From positions 62,001 through 126,000 of the forward strand of contig NZ_FOJY01000004.1 in assembly GCF_900112085.1 (NCBI RefSeq): DNA of 64,000 nt. Reading direction: 5' to 3'. Below the pieces are notes generated by a model. That model was not told where the DNA came from, searched no databases, and saw nothing but the letters and a program-made list of their open reading frames with translations. This document shows positions 32,827 through 42,496 of the stretch, in pieces; position 1 is the stretch's first letter, and every line of letters begins with the position of its first letter. Origin of the DNA: Acetitomaculum ruminis DSM 5522 (GTDB lineage: Bacteria > Bacillota > Clostridia > Lachnospirales > Lachnospiraceae). Made by a program: the position numbers and the translations under genes.

Positions 32827-32851
32827 CCATATTATATCACTTATTTTTTTA

Positions 32852-33241
32852 TTATGATACCTGGGAAACGGAATTGGTATTTGCCTTCATAACTTCCTTC
32901 CAGGCATCTCTCATGGTTCTTAAGTGTCTTAAAACTTCCTCTAAAATCTCTACATCTTTTTTCATATTTGCCTGTAGTAATCTTTCCATGAGATAATTGT
33001 AGACATTCTCAAAGTCCTTGGCTACAGGATATCTGTGATCCAATGTAGCTACAAATTCCCCAATGATGTTTTCTACTTTTACTATATTATTGTGTGCTGT
33101 TTCTATATCATTCTCATTTATAGCCTTAATAGCTATATTTGTAAATTTGATTGCTCCTTCGTAAAGCATTAAGGTAAGCTCCTTTGGAGAAGCTGTGAGA
33201 ATCTGATTATTTTTATATGCTGCATATGGGTTTTTAGCCAT
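32852..33241 (-). CDS. fliS: Flagellin export chaperone FliS
   Basis: A 129-residue four-helix protein starting M-A-K-N-P-Y-A-A-Y-K-N-N-Q-I, with the family mark S-P-K-E-L-T-L-M-L-Y-E-G-A-I-K. FliS binds the flagellin C-terminus in the cytoplasm and prevents early polymerisation. It follows fliD by about 90 bases, the usual order. Confidence 0.95.
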   Translation of the reverse strand: MAKNPYAAYKNNQILTASPKELTLMLYEGAIKFTNIAIKAINENDIETAHNNIVKVENIIGEFVATLDHRYPVAKDFENVYNYLMERLLQANMKKDVEILEEVLRHLRTMRDAWKEVMKANTNSVSQVS

Positions 33242-33334
33242 ATCATAAAACCTCCTAATTTTGTTTAGTACCTCCGTTTTTAACTACAAGCTTCGAAAGC
33301 ACATATGAGTTCTTCATAACCCCCATAGAACATT

Positions 33335-34987
33335 TTAATTACCAGTACCCAAAAGACCTGCTAATGAGGATGAATTTGAATTCAGTTTTGCCAGGGCTTT
33401 TTCCATAGCCGTAAACTTGCTGTAATAATAATCCTCATAGTACTGAATCTTGTCTTCCCACTTGTCAATCAACTTAGTATAATTTGTATATTCTTTATCC
33501 AACTCTTTATCATTATAGACGGTATAAGCACTACTAAGCTCTGTCTTTTTCATCTTGTCATCAAGGGCTGAATACAATCCTTTAACCAGCTGTGAGAAGA
33601 AGGATGAAACCTTTTCAGGATCAGTAGCTATTGCTGCTTTTAATTTATCCTGATTATTTGATGTAGAAGAGTCATCAGCATCACCATCAATGTGGAATGC
33701 ATGTTTTTCATTCTCAGCTGCTGTAAAGTAACTCATTGTAGAAATACCAAAGCTTGATAAAGAATATTCTTTTCCATCTATTTCGTATGTCTTTGCCATA
33801 GCCATAGTCATGGCCTGAGTTACACCATTAAGAGTTGAATCCCTTCTTAATAAAGCATCCTTGATTTTTGTTTCCCACTTTTCAACTTCATCATCTGATA
33901 AAGATTCCTTTTCTTCATCTGTCAAAGGCTCGTAATCTTTTGATGATGCAGCATTGTAAAGCTTGTCCATCTTATTTACAAGAGTATTATAGGATGTAAT
34001 AAATGATTTTATTGAATCATAAATTTTATCTGTATCAAGTCCAACATTAATTTTCAATGTGCTTGTGGTAACATCTGTAGCTTCAACGGTGAGTCCGTTA
34101 ACAGAAAATGCATTTGTGGATGAGGTATAAGTTGCATTATCCAAAACAATTTTTGCATCCTCACCATCTATTTTAGCTGCATCCTCGTTAACAAGATCTG
34201 CTTTTTGTTTTGCTTCATCTCGCCTTGCCTTATAGCTTTCAAGTAATTCATCATGATCAAGAGTATTATCAGTAGCTATTGCTGCTGTAACCATGTCTTC
34301 AAGTTCATCATCTGTATATGCAGACCACGCTTTTGTATCATCATCAACTCCGTATAAAAGTCCTAATTTGCTAAGAAGTTTATTTCCCTCAAGGGAGTCT
34401 GATGATAATTCAAAGTTGGCAGCTTCGCCTGACTCTTTTGAATTTATGAAAAATCTGTTGTTTGTTGAATCATAGGATGCATTTAATCCAAGATTCTTTA
34501 AGCTTGCAACTACATCACTGACTTTGTTTGATGCATATAAAGCTATTTTTTTCTCTTCACCACCGATTTTAACTGTAAGTTCTGTAGTTGAACCGGTATA
34601 ACCCAGATCGCTTAAGGTAGAATTTTCATTAATTGATGAATCAAGTTTTGAACCAGTTAAGTATCCTGTCTTTGCTGTATTTATAATATCCAGTGTATGA
34701 GTTCCAACTACAGCATTTGAACTTGCTGAAATAGAAGCCTTTGTAGAATCTGAACTCGATGCTTTTTTGGAATTATAAGCAGAACTGAAACGCATATTAC
34801 TTAAGCTGGTTGAATAAAAGCTGTATATTTCAGTATTTAAGGACTTCCACGCATCCTGCTTCCAGGAAAGCTTTGTCTGTGCCTTAACATATTTGGTTTT
34901 CTTGTAACTATATCCTGAAACCAGAGCCTGAACCAGGCTTTCTGTATCAAGTCCGGAATTCAGTCCTGTCACACGTATCTGAGACAT
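33335..34987 (-). CDS. fliD: Flagellar hook-associated protein 2 (filament cap)
   Basis: A 550-residue cap protein. N-terminus I-R-V-T-G-L-N-S-G-L-D-T-E-S-L-V-Q-A-L is the FliD_N mark. The centre is Ser/Thr/Asp-rich and variable, and the C-terminus (residues about 330-550) is the FliD_C coiled-coil domain. ATG at 34987 has AGGAGG six bases upstream; an upstream extension from 35014 is unlikely. It caps the growing filament and guides flagellin insertion. Confidence 0.95.
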   Translation of the reverse strand: MSQIRVTGLNSGLDTESLVQALVSGYSYKKTKYVKAQTKLSWKQDAWKSLNTEIYSFYSTSLSNMRFSSAYNSKKASSSDSTKASISASSNAVVGTHTLDIINTAKTGYLTGSKLDSSINENSTLSDLGYTGSTTELTVKIGGEEKKIALYASNKVSDVVASLKNLGLNASYDSTNNRFFINSKESGEAANFELSSDSLEGNKLLSKLGLLYGVDDDTKAWSAYTDDELEDMVTAAIATDNTLDHDELLESYKARRDEAKQKADLVNEDAAKIDGEDAKIVLDNATYTSSTNAFSVNGLTVEATDVTTSTLKINVGLDTDKIYDSIKSFITSYNTLVNKMDKLYNAASSKDYEPLTDEEKESLSDDEVEKWETKIKDALLRRDSTLNGVTQAMTMAMAKTYEIDGKEYSLSSFGISTMSYFTAAENEKHAFHIDGDADDSSTSNNQDKLKAAIATDPEKVSSFFSQLVKGLYSALDDKMKKTELSSAYTVYNDKELDKEYTNYTKLIDKWEDKIQYYEDYYYSKFTAMEKALAKLNSNSSSLAGLLGTGN

Positions 34988-34997
34988 ATGTATCCTC

Positions 34998-35411
34998 CTA
35001 TCCCTGCTCGTCAACGATTATACCAGCCAACTCAAGAGCTTTAGCGTACATGTCTAGTAGTTCCTCAGGCGGATACTCCTTGACGACTTCATTACTCTTT
35101 TTATTTACAATCTTAATAGATATTCTGTCAGTTTCTTCGTGAACACTAAATACAGTCTTTGTCTGTGTATTCTCCATGCTCTCGTTTATCTTTTCAACGG
35201 CTTTCTTTAAAACATCATTGGTATTAGTTGTCTTTCCTTCATTTTGCCTGTCGATGACCGTTTGCTCTATAGTATCCAAAAGATTAAAAGTTCCTGTTTC
35301 TTTTTCATATTTTCTACCATGAGCTGGCCTTTCAACTGATTTTGAAGACTTCGAACCCGTATCAGTATTGTAAACCCGGCTGTTTAACATACTAAGGGTC
35401 TCCATTTCCAT
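34998..35411 (-). CDS. flaG: FlaG family protein
   Basis: A 137-residue protein, with ATG 35411 after GGAGGTGG chosen over the longer frame. The C-terminal half has the FlaG pattern I-S-I-K-I-V-N-K-K-S-N-E-V-V-K-E-Y-P-P-E-E-L-L-D-M-Y. FlaG influences filament length in several species; mechanism is uncertain. It lies between csrA and fliD as in many flagellar clusters. Confidence 0.88.
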   Translation of the reverse strand: MEMETLSMLNSRVYNTDTGSKSSKSVERPAHGRKYEKETGTFNLLDTIEQTVIDRQNEGKTTNTNDVLKKAVEKINESMENTQTKTVFSVHEETDRISIKIVNKKSNEVVKEYPPEELLDMYAKALELAGIIVDEQG

Positions 35412-35540
35412 TATCACCACCTCCATGTGCCTGACTATTATTAACGTTCTATCGTTAGTATCGGCATTTTGACGCAACTTCTTAAGTTACAACTCCGTGT
35501 GACCAAAAGATTTAATTTGTTTTTAATCTTTATAACTAAA

Positions 35541-35768
35541 TTATCCTTTTAATCCCAAAAGATTTCTAAGATCGTCAAGTCCTTCCTGTTCAAGAGAATC
35601 CTTGTTAGAAGCCTGAATCTGTAAATAAACTTCTTTACGATATACCGGTATATCTCTTGGTGCCTTAATTCCTATTTTTATCTGATCCCCTTTTATTTCA
35701 AGCACGGTTATTTCTATATTATTATTAATTATTATAGATTCGTTCTTTTTTCTAGTTAATGCAAGCAT
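35541..35768 (-). CDS. csrA: Carbon storage regulator CsrA
   Basis: A 75-residue RNA-binding protein: [15 protein letters not shown] at the start and [15 protein letters not shown] near residue 40, including the RNA-binding Arg. Start at ATG 35768 behind AAAGGTG, not the 6-residue longer form. In Gram-positives CsrA blocks flagellin mRNA translation and is held off by FliW, which lies directly upstream. Confidence 0.95.
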   Translation of the reverse strand: MLALTRKKNESIIINNNIEITVLEIKGDQIKIGIKAPRDIPVYRKEVYLQIQASNKDSLEQEGLDDLRNLLGLKG

Positions 35769-35793
35769 CGTTTTCACCTTTCTCAATCAGTAA

Positions 35794-36252
35794 TTATTCT
35801 GTCTTACTTTCAGGCTTTATTATATCATATATATAATACTTAATTGGGAAAGAATTGTCATTTTGTATGCATTGGGCAGCATTTAAAGTACTGGAATTAA
35901 TAAATATTGGAGCACGCAGATTTACAGACAGTTTTGTAATATCCTTTGGTGCTGTTAATGTAACTAAAACTATTATATTATCCGCTTTCACATCCTCATC
36001 GTCAGAAAGAATATCCAAGTCTAAAAACGGTTCATAACCCTTTATAACAAGCGAAGGATCTATTACCGGAAATGCCACATCCTTATCATCTAAAGACTGA
36101 AGCCATTTAATCATACCTGTATCTTTTTTATCCAGGTCATATATCAATGTATATCTTTTGTATTCCGGCAAACCTATCATTCCATCCTTAAATGTAATGA
36201 TTTTGTCTTCACCTATGTCAATTTCCCCAAATAATCTTGTTTGTGCCTTCAT
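35794..36252 (-). CDS. fliW: Flagellar assembly factor FliW
   Basis: A 152-residue protein with F-G-E-I-D-I-G-E-D-K-I-I-T-F-K-D-G-M-I-G-L-P-E-Y at the start and N-L-R-A-P-I-F-I-N near residue 120. FliW binds either flagellin or CsrA, linking flagellin level to its translation. It is placed between flgL and csrA, the standard order. Confidence 0.95.
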   Translation of the reverse strand: MKAQTRLFGEIDIGEDKIITFKDGMIGLPEYKRYTLIYDLDKKDTGMIKWLQSLDDKDVAFPVIDPSLVIKGYEPFLDLDILSDDEDVKADNIIVLVTLTAPKDITKLSVNLRAPIFINSSTLNAAQCIQNDNSFPIKYYIYDIIKPESKTE

Positions 36253-36275
36253 TTATAGCTCTCCTTATTTTTTAT

Positions 36276-37853
36276 TTAGATATAGTCCAAAAGTGAGGTA
36301 TTCAATGCCTTGCTTGTTGCCTGCAATGAAGCCTGATAAGCTGTATAAGATGCAGTATAGTCAATGATAATATCACTTATTTCTCTATCTTCATTCTTTG
36401 TCTGAAGCTCTTTATAAACCTCCTTTTGACTTAATACTCTGGACTTGGTGGTGTCAAGCCTCTTTGACCTGCTTCCTATATCTGTAACTGCTATATTTAC
36501 ATCTTTTAAGTATTCTTGATATTTTGTCACGCCTTCTGAAAACATTTTATGCATTCTTTCATCAGCATAATCCTGTTCTCTTTTGGCTGCTGAAAGCATT
36601 TCATTTAATTTTTGCTGATCCTCTTCAGATGCATAATCATTATCCTCAAGCATTTTTTTAATATCGTTAACCTTTTTTTCTGCAGCATAAGAGTAGGTTA
36701 GCGCATTTATCAGCTCATCGATATCTTTTTCCATATCTGCCGCAAAAACATTGGAGCCTTCAACATTTATGGTCATTTTCTGATTAAATCCCACTGAATA
36801 ATTTATGTCATTTTCAACCTTGGTATACTCCACCGGATCCCCTACCTGGGTGCCATTTATATCATATTCTGTCTTTGTACAGTCAAAATACATCTCCGGT
36901 CTTACCTCTCCGTCATTAAATCCGGTCTTAGAATAAGTAAATTCTATGGATGTAGCAGATTTTAATGTTGTAGCCACATCAGATGCCAGAACAATCTCTC
37001 CTGTTTCCGGAATAAAATATGCTTTTCCTGCAGGCGGCTGATATATCAGGTCAGAATTTACATTATTTTTTTCAAATGTATTTATTGACATTGTTTCAAC
37101 ATCCAAAACCTGGGAATTACCGGATTCGTCCACATAATTTAATGTCATGCTTTCGTAGTTTTCTATAGAAACTGTCTGACCGTCCCTGTCCACATAATCT
37201 GTAGTACTTCCTGAACTATCCAGATTACATTCAAGATCAGTATAGGCAAGTCTAATTCTTTCAACTGTAAGCATTTCAGGATTTTCTACACTGTCTTTGA
37301 TAGTTCCATAAGTTACCTGCTGATTATTTGTTATGTAATATTCGTGGCTTATATCCTCACCTGTAAAGGTTTCTTTTATCTCATAATTGGTATATTTACC
37401 ATCATTATCATCAAAGGTGAATTTTGTATCTGTTTTATAACCGGTAAAAAGAGTTCTTCCACCATCGTCAGCATTTAATTCATCATATATCTGATATTGA
37501 AAACCTTGAAGTTCTTTTAAAATAGCATTTCTTTCATCGTCTGTTAAAGGATCATTTGATCCGCTTACACACTGGGTATATAAGCGTTCAATAATTTTTT
37601 CCATGTTAATAAGAGCAGTTTCGGTAACCTCCATCCAAGAAGTAGCATCCGGTATGTTCTTATCGTAAAATTGTTCTATTCTGCTTACGGTACTTCTAAG
37701 CCTTAAAGCCCTGATTGCTACTACCGGGTCTTCTGAAGGAGTCTGTATCTTTTTTTGAGTCTGTAACTGAGTATTATATTTATCAACATTAAACTTGTTG
37801 TTTCCAATCATTGTCTTGGAATTGTTTTGAATCATTGTATTCGTAACACGCAT
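36276..37853 (-). CDS. flgL: Flagellar hook-filament junction protein FlgL (HAP3)
   Basis: A 525-residue protein with flagellin-like ends: M-R-V-T-N-T-M-I-Q-N-N at the start and S-Y-T-A-Y-Q-A-S-L-Q-A-T-S-K-A-L near the end. The centre (about 150-400) is enlarged and variable compared with the roughly 300-residue FlgL of Bacillus. It joins hook and filament. It starts 15 bases after flgK. Confidence 0.93.
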   Translation of the reverse strand: MRVTNTMIQNNSKTMIGNNKFNVDKYNTQLQTQKKIQTPSEDPVVAIRALRLRSTVSRIEQFYDKNIPDATSWMEVTETALINMEKIIERLYTQCVSGSNDPLTDDERNAILKELQGFQYQIYDELNADDGGRTLFTGYKTDTKFTFDDNDGKYTNYEIKETFTGEDISHEYYITNNQQVTYGTIKDSVENPEMLTVERIRLAYTDLECNLDSSGSTTDYVDRDGQTVSIENYESMTLNYVDESGNSQVLDVETMSINTFEKNNVNSDLIYQPPAGKAYFIPETGEIVLASDVATTLKSATSIEFTYSKTGFNDGEVRPEMYFDCTKTEYDINGTQVGDPVEYTKVENDINYSVGFNQKMTINVEGSNVFAADMEKDIDELINALTYSYAAEKKVNDIKKMLEDNDYASEEDQQKLNEMLSAAKREQDYADERMHKMFSEGVTKYQEYLKDVNIAVTDIGSRSKRLDTTKSRVLSQKEVYKELQTKNEDREISDIIIDYTASYTAYQASLQATSKALNTSLLDYI

Positions 37854-37868
37854 ACTCTCACCTCCTGA

Positions 37869-39707
37869 TTATACCCCTGTCTGAGTAATAAGTCTGTCAT
37901 AACATTCTGACATAGTCTGTATCATTCTGGAACAAAGGTTATATGCGTTTTGAAATTTAACCATTTCTATTCCTTCTTCATCTAAGTCAACATTTGAAAC
38001 CGATAATCTTTTATTTTCAATAACTTTTGATACATTAGTATAATTTTCCGAAAACAATCTTGCCTTTTGTGCCTCAATAGCTATGTCTGAAAGCATATTT
38101 GTAAGGAAATTTTTAGCTGAACCTGAAGCCGTTATGTCTACCTTATCATATAATTTCGCCATCTCTTCAAGTATATCTTTATATTCCACTCCCAATGTAG
38201 GATCAGATGATGTAGCAAGCTTTGACGGATCCTTTGTTATTACATCAGAAACCTTTAAATTTCTGGCTGTCAACTGATTATAAGAATCAGAAGTAGATGT
38301 AACATCTTCATCTGATAATGTAAGATCCGCACCTGTAATCAGATCTTTTCCGGTAAGGAAGATGCCGGCTTCATCACCGTTTAAATCTATTCCCTTTGTA
38401 TGAATATCATTAAATAATTTTGCAAGACATCTTACAAATTCATTCATCTGCTGCTGATAAAAAGGAATTCCCATATAGTCAACGGATTTTCCCACAGTAG
38501 CTGCAGCCTTTGAATTAATAAGCTTAGCTGTGTCTGTGGCTTTTTCTGTTAGAGTAAAGGTAAAACTTCCATCATCATTTACGACATAACCGGTGTATTT
38601 GTATTCTTTAAGTCCTAAAGTAATTGTTCCTTCAGGATAAAGAGTCATGTCTTTTTCTTCAGCCATATTAGTATCGCTTACTGTAACTGTTGAATAAAAA
38701 TACTGGTCCCCGTTGGCATCTTTACCTTCGTTTGTTTCTATAGCTGTAATAATTCCCTTAAAATTAGCTGAATTATTTCCATTTATTATGTCATAAAGAC
38801 CTTTTAATTCACCTGTAAGAGCATTACTTGCAAAACCAATATTTGATTCATCAGAGTTCCACTTAAAGTCATAAAGACCTTCTACATCTGACTGATTTAT
38901 CTTATCCTTTCTTGGGATACAATCAATAGTATCATAATTGTAATTATTAACCAGATTGTGTCCGTTTACCTTAATGGTATAGTAGGTTGCCCCTGTTTTA
39001 TCCTCAGGATAGTTTGAATTAGCAACCTCCTCCTCTGAAACCTCCACCGGAAGAAAAAGAGAAAGCTCATCTACCAGTAATGCCCTGTTATCCCTTAATT
39101 CATTGGCCTTAGAAGGACTTTGCTGCTCAACGATATTTATCTGCTTATTTAAGCAAGCTATTTCCTTTGCAATGGCATTTACTCTTTGAACCTTAGTATA
39201 CATTACACTGTTGGCATCCTCTTGCATTTTTTCCAGTGTAATCGCCGTTGAATTAAAGTATTCACAAAGTGACTGTGTATAGTTAATAAACTGATTTCTA
39301 AAATTTAAGTCTGAAGGATTGTTCTTCAAAGTTTCAAGAGAATTAAACATTTCCGTAAGAATTGAAGAATATCCCTTTATCTGGTCTGTATCATTAAAGA
39401 AAGTATCTATTTGAGACATATAATAATTTTTTTGCTCATACTCTCCTACTCCACCGTTGTTATTCCAATATCTAAGGTCATAAAATTCATCCCTTAACTG
39501 GGTAATGGCAGTAGTTACAACACCTGAACCTGCCTGTCCGTATCTTTCGTGAACTCTTAAAGGTTCTCCTGTAACCCTTGTGGTGGTCTGTCTTGTATAA
39601 CCGTCAGTATCTGCATTTGAAATATTATTTGCTGTGACATTAAGTGCCGTCTGGTAAGCACTTAAGCCTGAGCCTGCAATAGTTAAGCCAAAAAATGTTG
39701 ATGACAT
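37869..39707 (-). CDS. flgK: Flagellar hook-associated protein FlgK (HAP1)
   Basis: A 612-residue protein. N-terminus S-G-L-S-A-Y-Q-T-A-L-N-V-T-A-N-N-I-S-N-A-D-T-D-G-Y-T-R-Q is the flagellar rod/hook mark. The C-terminus V-D-L-D-E-E-G-I-E-M-V-K-F-Q-N-A-Y-N is the FlgK end. It is the first junction protein on the hook. A second FlgK-like gene lies directly upstream with 15 bases between. Confidence 0.93.
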   Translation of the reverse strand: MSSTFFGLTIAGSGLSAYQTALNVTANNISNADTDGYTRQTTTRVTGEPLRVHERYGQAGSGVVTTAITQLRDEFYDLRYWNNNGGVGEYEQKNYYMSQIDTFFNDTDQIKGYSSILTEMFNSLETLKNNPSDLNFRNQFINYTQSLCEYFNSTAITLEKMQEDANSVMYTKVQRVNAIAKEIACLNKQINIVEQQSPSKANELRDNRALLVDELSLFLPVEVSEEEVANSNYPEDKTGATYYTIKVNGHNLVNNYNYDTIDCIPRKDKINQSDVEGLYDFKWNSDESNIGFASNALTGELKGLYDIINGNNSANFKGIITAIETNEGKDANGDQYFYSTVTVSDTNMAEEKDMTLYPEGTITLGLKEYKYTGYVVNDDGSFTFTLTEKATDTAKLINSKAAATVGKSVDYMGIPFYQQQMNEFVRCLAKLFNDIHTKGIDLNGDEAGIFLTGKDLITGADLTLSDEDVTSTSDSYNQLTARNLKVSDVITKDPSKLATSSDPTLGVEYKDILEEMAKLYDKVDITASGSAKNFLTNMLSDIAIEAQKARLFSENYTNVSKVIENKRLSVSNVDLDEEGIEMVKFQNAYNLCSRMIQTMSECYDRLITQTGV

Positions 39708-39722
39708 GGCTGCTTACCTCCT

Positions 39723-41408
39723 TTATGCTCCTACCTGTGTTAACAACACTTCTATCATGTCGTTTACCGCGTTAATATATCTGCTTGATGCATTATATGC
39801 ATTCTGGAATTTAATCATATTTGTTAGCTCTTCATCAGATGAAACTCCTACAATCTGCTGTCTTTTATTTTCAATAGTATCTACTTCATTTTGTAAAGTA
39901 TTTGCCATTGTATTTACTGTTTTCATATCAGTAGAAAAAGACTCAATCATACGAGAATAATAGTCAGTGAAATTCAAAGGTGCTATGGAATCAGGATTTA
40001 AGGTAAGAAAAGCCTTATCCCACACATCGCATAAACTTTCGGTAAATCCATAATCAATTTCTCCTGATTTTGTCCTGTGAGGAAATAGAGATTCATCAGC
40101 TAATAATTCCTCATTTATAACTATGGATTTAATGGAATACATTGTACTTTCCTGTTCTGTATCTTCCTCATTGTATACATAATAAGTCGATGTTTCCCCA
40201 TTTACCGTAAGTTCAACAGCATTATATCTTGGTACGGTTTTTCTGGAAAACAATTCTTTTCCAGGTCCCTGACCGTCACTTCCCACATGTCCATTTTCAG
40301 CATCCCACACAGTATAGGTATTTCCCAAATCATCTGTAATGGTCTTATTAGGACACAAAATATCATTTATTGCTACCACCAGATTATGTATAAGCTGGTC
40401 AAACTCTGCCTCAGAGTTTACTATTGCTGAAAGACCGGTGGTTTTATCATAGGTTGCTGCATCCATGCCCTCTATATAGGAGTAATCCGCCGGTTCTTCA
40501 CCCCTTGCTAAAATAAGAGCCTTTAAGGAACCTATATCTGTATTTGCCTTTGTTGAAACACCTTTACTAAGGTCAAATACCTCCTCATAATATGTGCCGT
40601 CTGAAAGGTGTGGCCATATCGGTGTGGCAAAATCAGTAATTGGATCTTTAATCATATCCATTTTGTTATATCTTGCCTCGGTAATGAATTCTACCCCTTC
40701 TATACTTACAGTTATAACACCGTCTACATTTTCTTTAAAATCAATACTAACATATCCTGAAAGTTCATCTAAAAGAATGTTTCTGGTATCCCTTAAGTCA
40801 TTGGCTTTTTCCACGCCTCCGGCTTCGACCTTCATTATCTCACGGTTAAGTTCTGTAATTTTCTTGCCAATTTCATTTATTCTGTCAACCTGTTCTGTTA
40901 TCCTTTTATTTATATGAGTCTGATAACTTACAAGTCCGTCATAAATACTTTTTGCCCTGTCAACTATCTGAGAGCCCTTTAAAATTACAAGGCTTTGATA
41001 TTCTGAAGTTGACGGGTCTTTATCAAGTTCGTCAAAAGCCGTCCTAAATTCCTTCAAGGCATCAGAAAAGCTTGTTCCTTCTAGTTCTCCAAATAAAGTC
41101 TCAACCTCACTCATTGCATCTAAAGTGCTGTCATAAAAATTCTTTCTACCATATTCCTCGCGATAATTCTTATCTAAGAAATAATCTCTAACCTGTACCG
41201 CTTCAGCGACCTGTACACCAAGTCCTTTTTGCATTTGGCCATTTCCGGCTTCCCCAAACTTAATATAGGTAAGGTCACTTTGGTAAACCTGTTGTCTAGT
41301 ATATCCCTCTGTGTTTACATTTGCTATATTGTGGGACGTAATATTTAAAGCATTCTGACTGGTTTTCAGCCCTGAAGTTCCCACATATAAGCTTCCAAAA
41401 ATAGACAT
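39723..41408 (-). CDS. Second FlgK-like hook-associated protein
   Basis: A 561-residue paralogue of the neighbouring FlgK, with the same two marks: T-S-G-L-K-T-S-Q-N-A-L-N-I-T-S-H-N-I-A-N-V-N-T-E-G-Y-T-R-Q near the start and S-S-D-E-E-L-T-N-M-I-K-F-Q-N-A-Y-N near the end. The two differ strongly in the middle. It may form a distinct ring of the junction or be an alternative HAP1. Both are in the same operon and so coexpressed. Confidence 0.9.
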   Translation of the reverse strand: MSIFGSLYVGTSGLKTSQNALNITSHNIANVNTEGYTRQQVYQSDLTYIKFGEAGNGQMQKGLGVQVAEAVQVRDYFLDKNYREEYGRKNFYDSTLDAMSEVETLFGELEGTSFSDALKEFRTAFDELDKDPSTSEYQSLVILKGSQIVDRAKSIYDGLVSYQTHINKRITEQVDRINEIGKKITELNREIMKVEAGGVEKANDLRDTRNILLDELSGYVSIDFKENVDGVITVSIEGVEFITEARYNKMDMIKDPITDFATPIWPHLSDGTYYEEVFDLSKGVSTKANTDIGSLKALILARGEEPADYSYIEGMDAATYDKTTGLSAIVNSEAEFDQLIHNLVVAINDILCPNKTITDDLGNTYTVWDAENGHVGSDGQGPGKELFSRKTVPRYNAVELTVNGETSTYYVYNEEDTEQESTMYSIKSIVINEELLADESLFPHRTKSGEIDYGFTESLCDVWDKAFLTLNPDSIAPLNFTDYYSRMIESFSTDMKTVNTMANTLQNEVDTIENKRQQIVGVSSDEELTNMIKFQNAYNASSRYINAVNDMIEVLLTQVGA

Positions 41409-41545
41409 ACCTCACACCTCCAGTAAAAAAAAGTAAACTTAATAAACCAGCCATTTTCGCATTCCTTTGCCAAATAACTGAAACTTCAAAATTCAACTAT
41501 TTTCCTAACATCATGTTTTGGGAAATTATAATGATAACGCATGGT

Positions 41546-42058
41546 CTAGCTCTTACTATCGAAACTACCCTCTCTCAAGTGAACCCCTGCATTTTCAGCG
41601 TGCTTGTCATAGTTGGCTGTTTCCGGAGCCTGGTGCATGCTTTTAAATAATTCTATGTCAAACTCAACCATTTCCAAAGACCTGGCAATCAAAATCTCAT
41701 TTTGCTTGTTAAGTCTTGACATATCATATAATACACTTCTTAGATTTCTTTGAACCTGAGATAAAGCTTCTCTTTCCTTAGGTTGGTTTTCCAAAAGCTT
41801 TATCAGATTGTCCAATTTCAAGTCTTTTTTGTCTTTATTTAAAACAATAGCGACATCCTCAGTAATGCTTTCCCGCTTGTTTTCAAGATTAAGAATTACA
41901 CTTGTAATTTCCTGCTCTTTATCGGTAATTTCCTGCAGACTGATGATATCGCCTTTAATAATTATTGCTTTCTTTTTTTCAGAAAGCTTAGCCAGCTTCC
42001 TGTACTCTTCACATTCATTCGTTAAAACTGTAATCAGTTCATCCATCAACCCAGCCAC
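41546..42058 (-). CDS. flgN: FlgN-type flagellar chaperone
   Basis: A 170-residue coiled-coil protein starting M-A-G-L-M-D-E-L-I-T-V-L-T-N-E-C-E-E-Y. The FlgN pattern includes L-S-E-K-K-K-A-I-I-I-K-G-D-I near residue 25 and L-N-K-Q-N-E-I-L-I near residue 115. It holds FlgK and FlgL before export. Position between flgM and flgK is standard. Confidence 0.88.
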   Translation of the reverse strand: MAGLMDELITVLTNECEEYRKLAKLSEKKKAIIIKGDIISLQEITDKEQEITSVILNLENKRESITEDVAIVLNKDKKDLKLDNLIKLLENQPKEREALSQVQRNLRSVLYDMSRLNKQNEILIARSLEMVEFDIELFKSMHQAPETANYDKHAENAGVHLREGSFDSKS

Positions 42059-42110
42059 AAGTTATCCTCACTTTTCAATTTTTAAACCTCTTAAGAGGAA
42101 TCTTAACAAA

Positions 42111-42377
42111 TTACTTCATAGCTTCTAACAATTTTGTAGCAAAATCGTCAGCACTTACTTCGTAATCTCCATTATCAATTTTATTCTTAAGTTCAGAAAC
42201 TAAATCTTCTCTAATGTCTGATGCCTCTGCTACAGCTTTTCTGGCAATCTGATAATCCTTACCAAAATCAGATATTGAAACCTGATCCTTAATGTTATTA
42301 TACTGTGTCTTTGAAACGCTTTTAGCTCTGTTTACTTTATAAGCAGCGCTAACCTGTGATAATGCATCTATACGCAT
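42111..42377 (-). CDS. flgM: Anti-sigma-28 factor FlgM
   Basis: An 88-residue protein, ATG 42377 with GGAAGG upstream (GTG 42386 is less likely). The C-terminal half has the FlgM pattern D-Q-V-S-I-S-D-F-G-K-D-Y-Q-I-A, then V-S-E-L-K-N-K-I-D-N-G-D-Y-E-V. It inhibits the flagellar sigma factor until secreted. It is the first gene behind the sigma-D promoter, giving negative feedback. Confidence 0.93.
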   Translation of the reverse strand: MRIDALSQVSAAYKVNRAKSVSKTQYNNIKDQVSISDFGKDYQIARKAVAEASDIREDLVSELKNKIDNGDYEVSADDFATKLLEAMK

Positions 42378-42437
42378 GACACTCACCTTCCTTTTCTTTC
42401 TTCAATTAATTTCCTTCATAATTTCTTCATTTCTTCA

Positions 42438-42496
42438 TATAACAAGCTCTTCAACTCTTGTTATAACAAATATCGGTATTATTTCAGCATACTTTA
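42438..42496 (-). promoter_or_regulatory. Sigma-D (sigma-28) promoter of the flagellar operon with start-site hairpin
   Basis: TAAA (42496-42493), exactly 15 bases, ACCGATAT (42477-42470) matches the flagellar sigma consensus TAAA-N15-GCCGATAA. A 9-bp inverted repeat TATAACAAG/CTTGTTATA (42438-42465) begins at about the expected transcript start. Confidence 0.8.
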
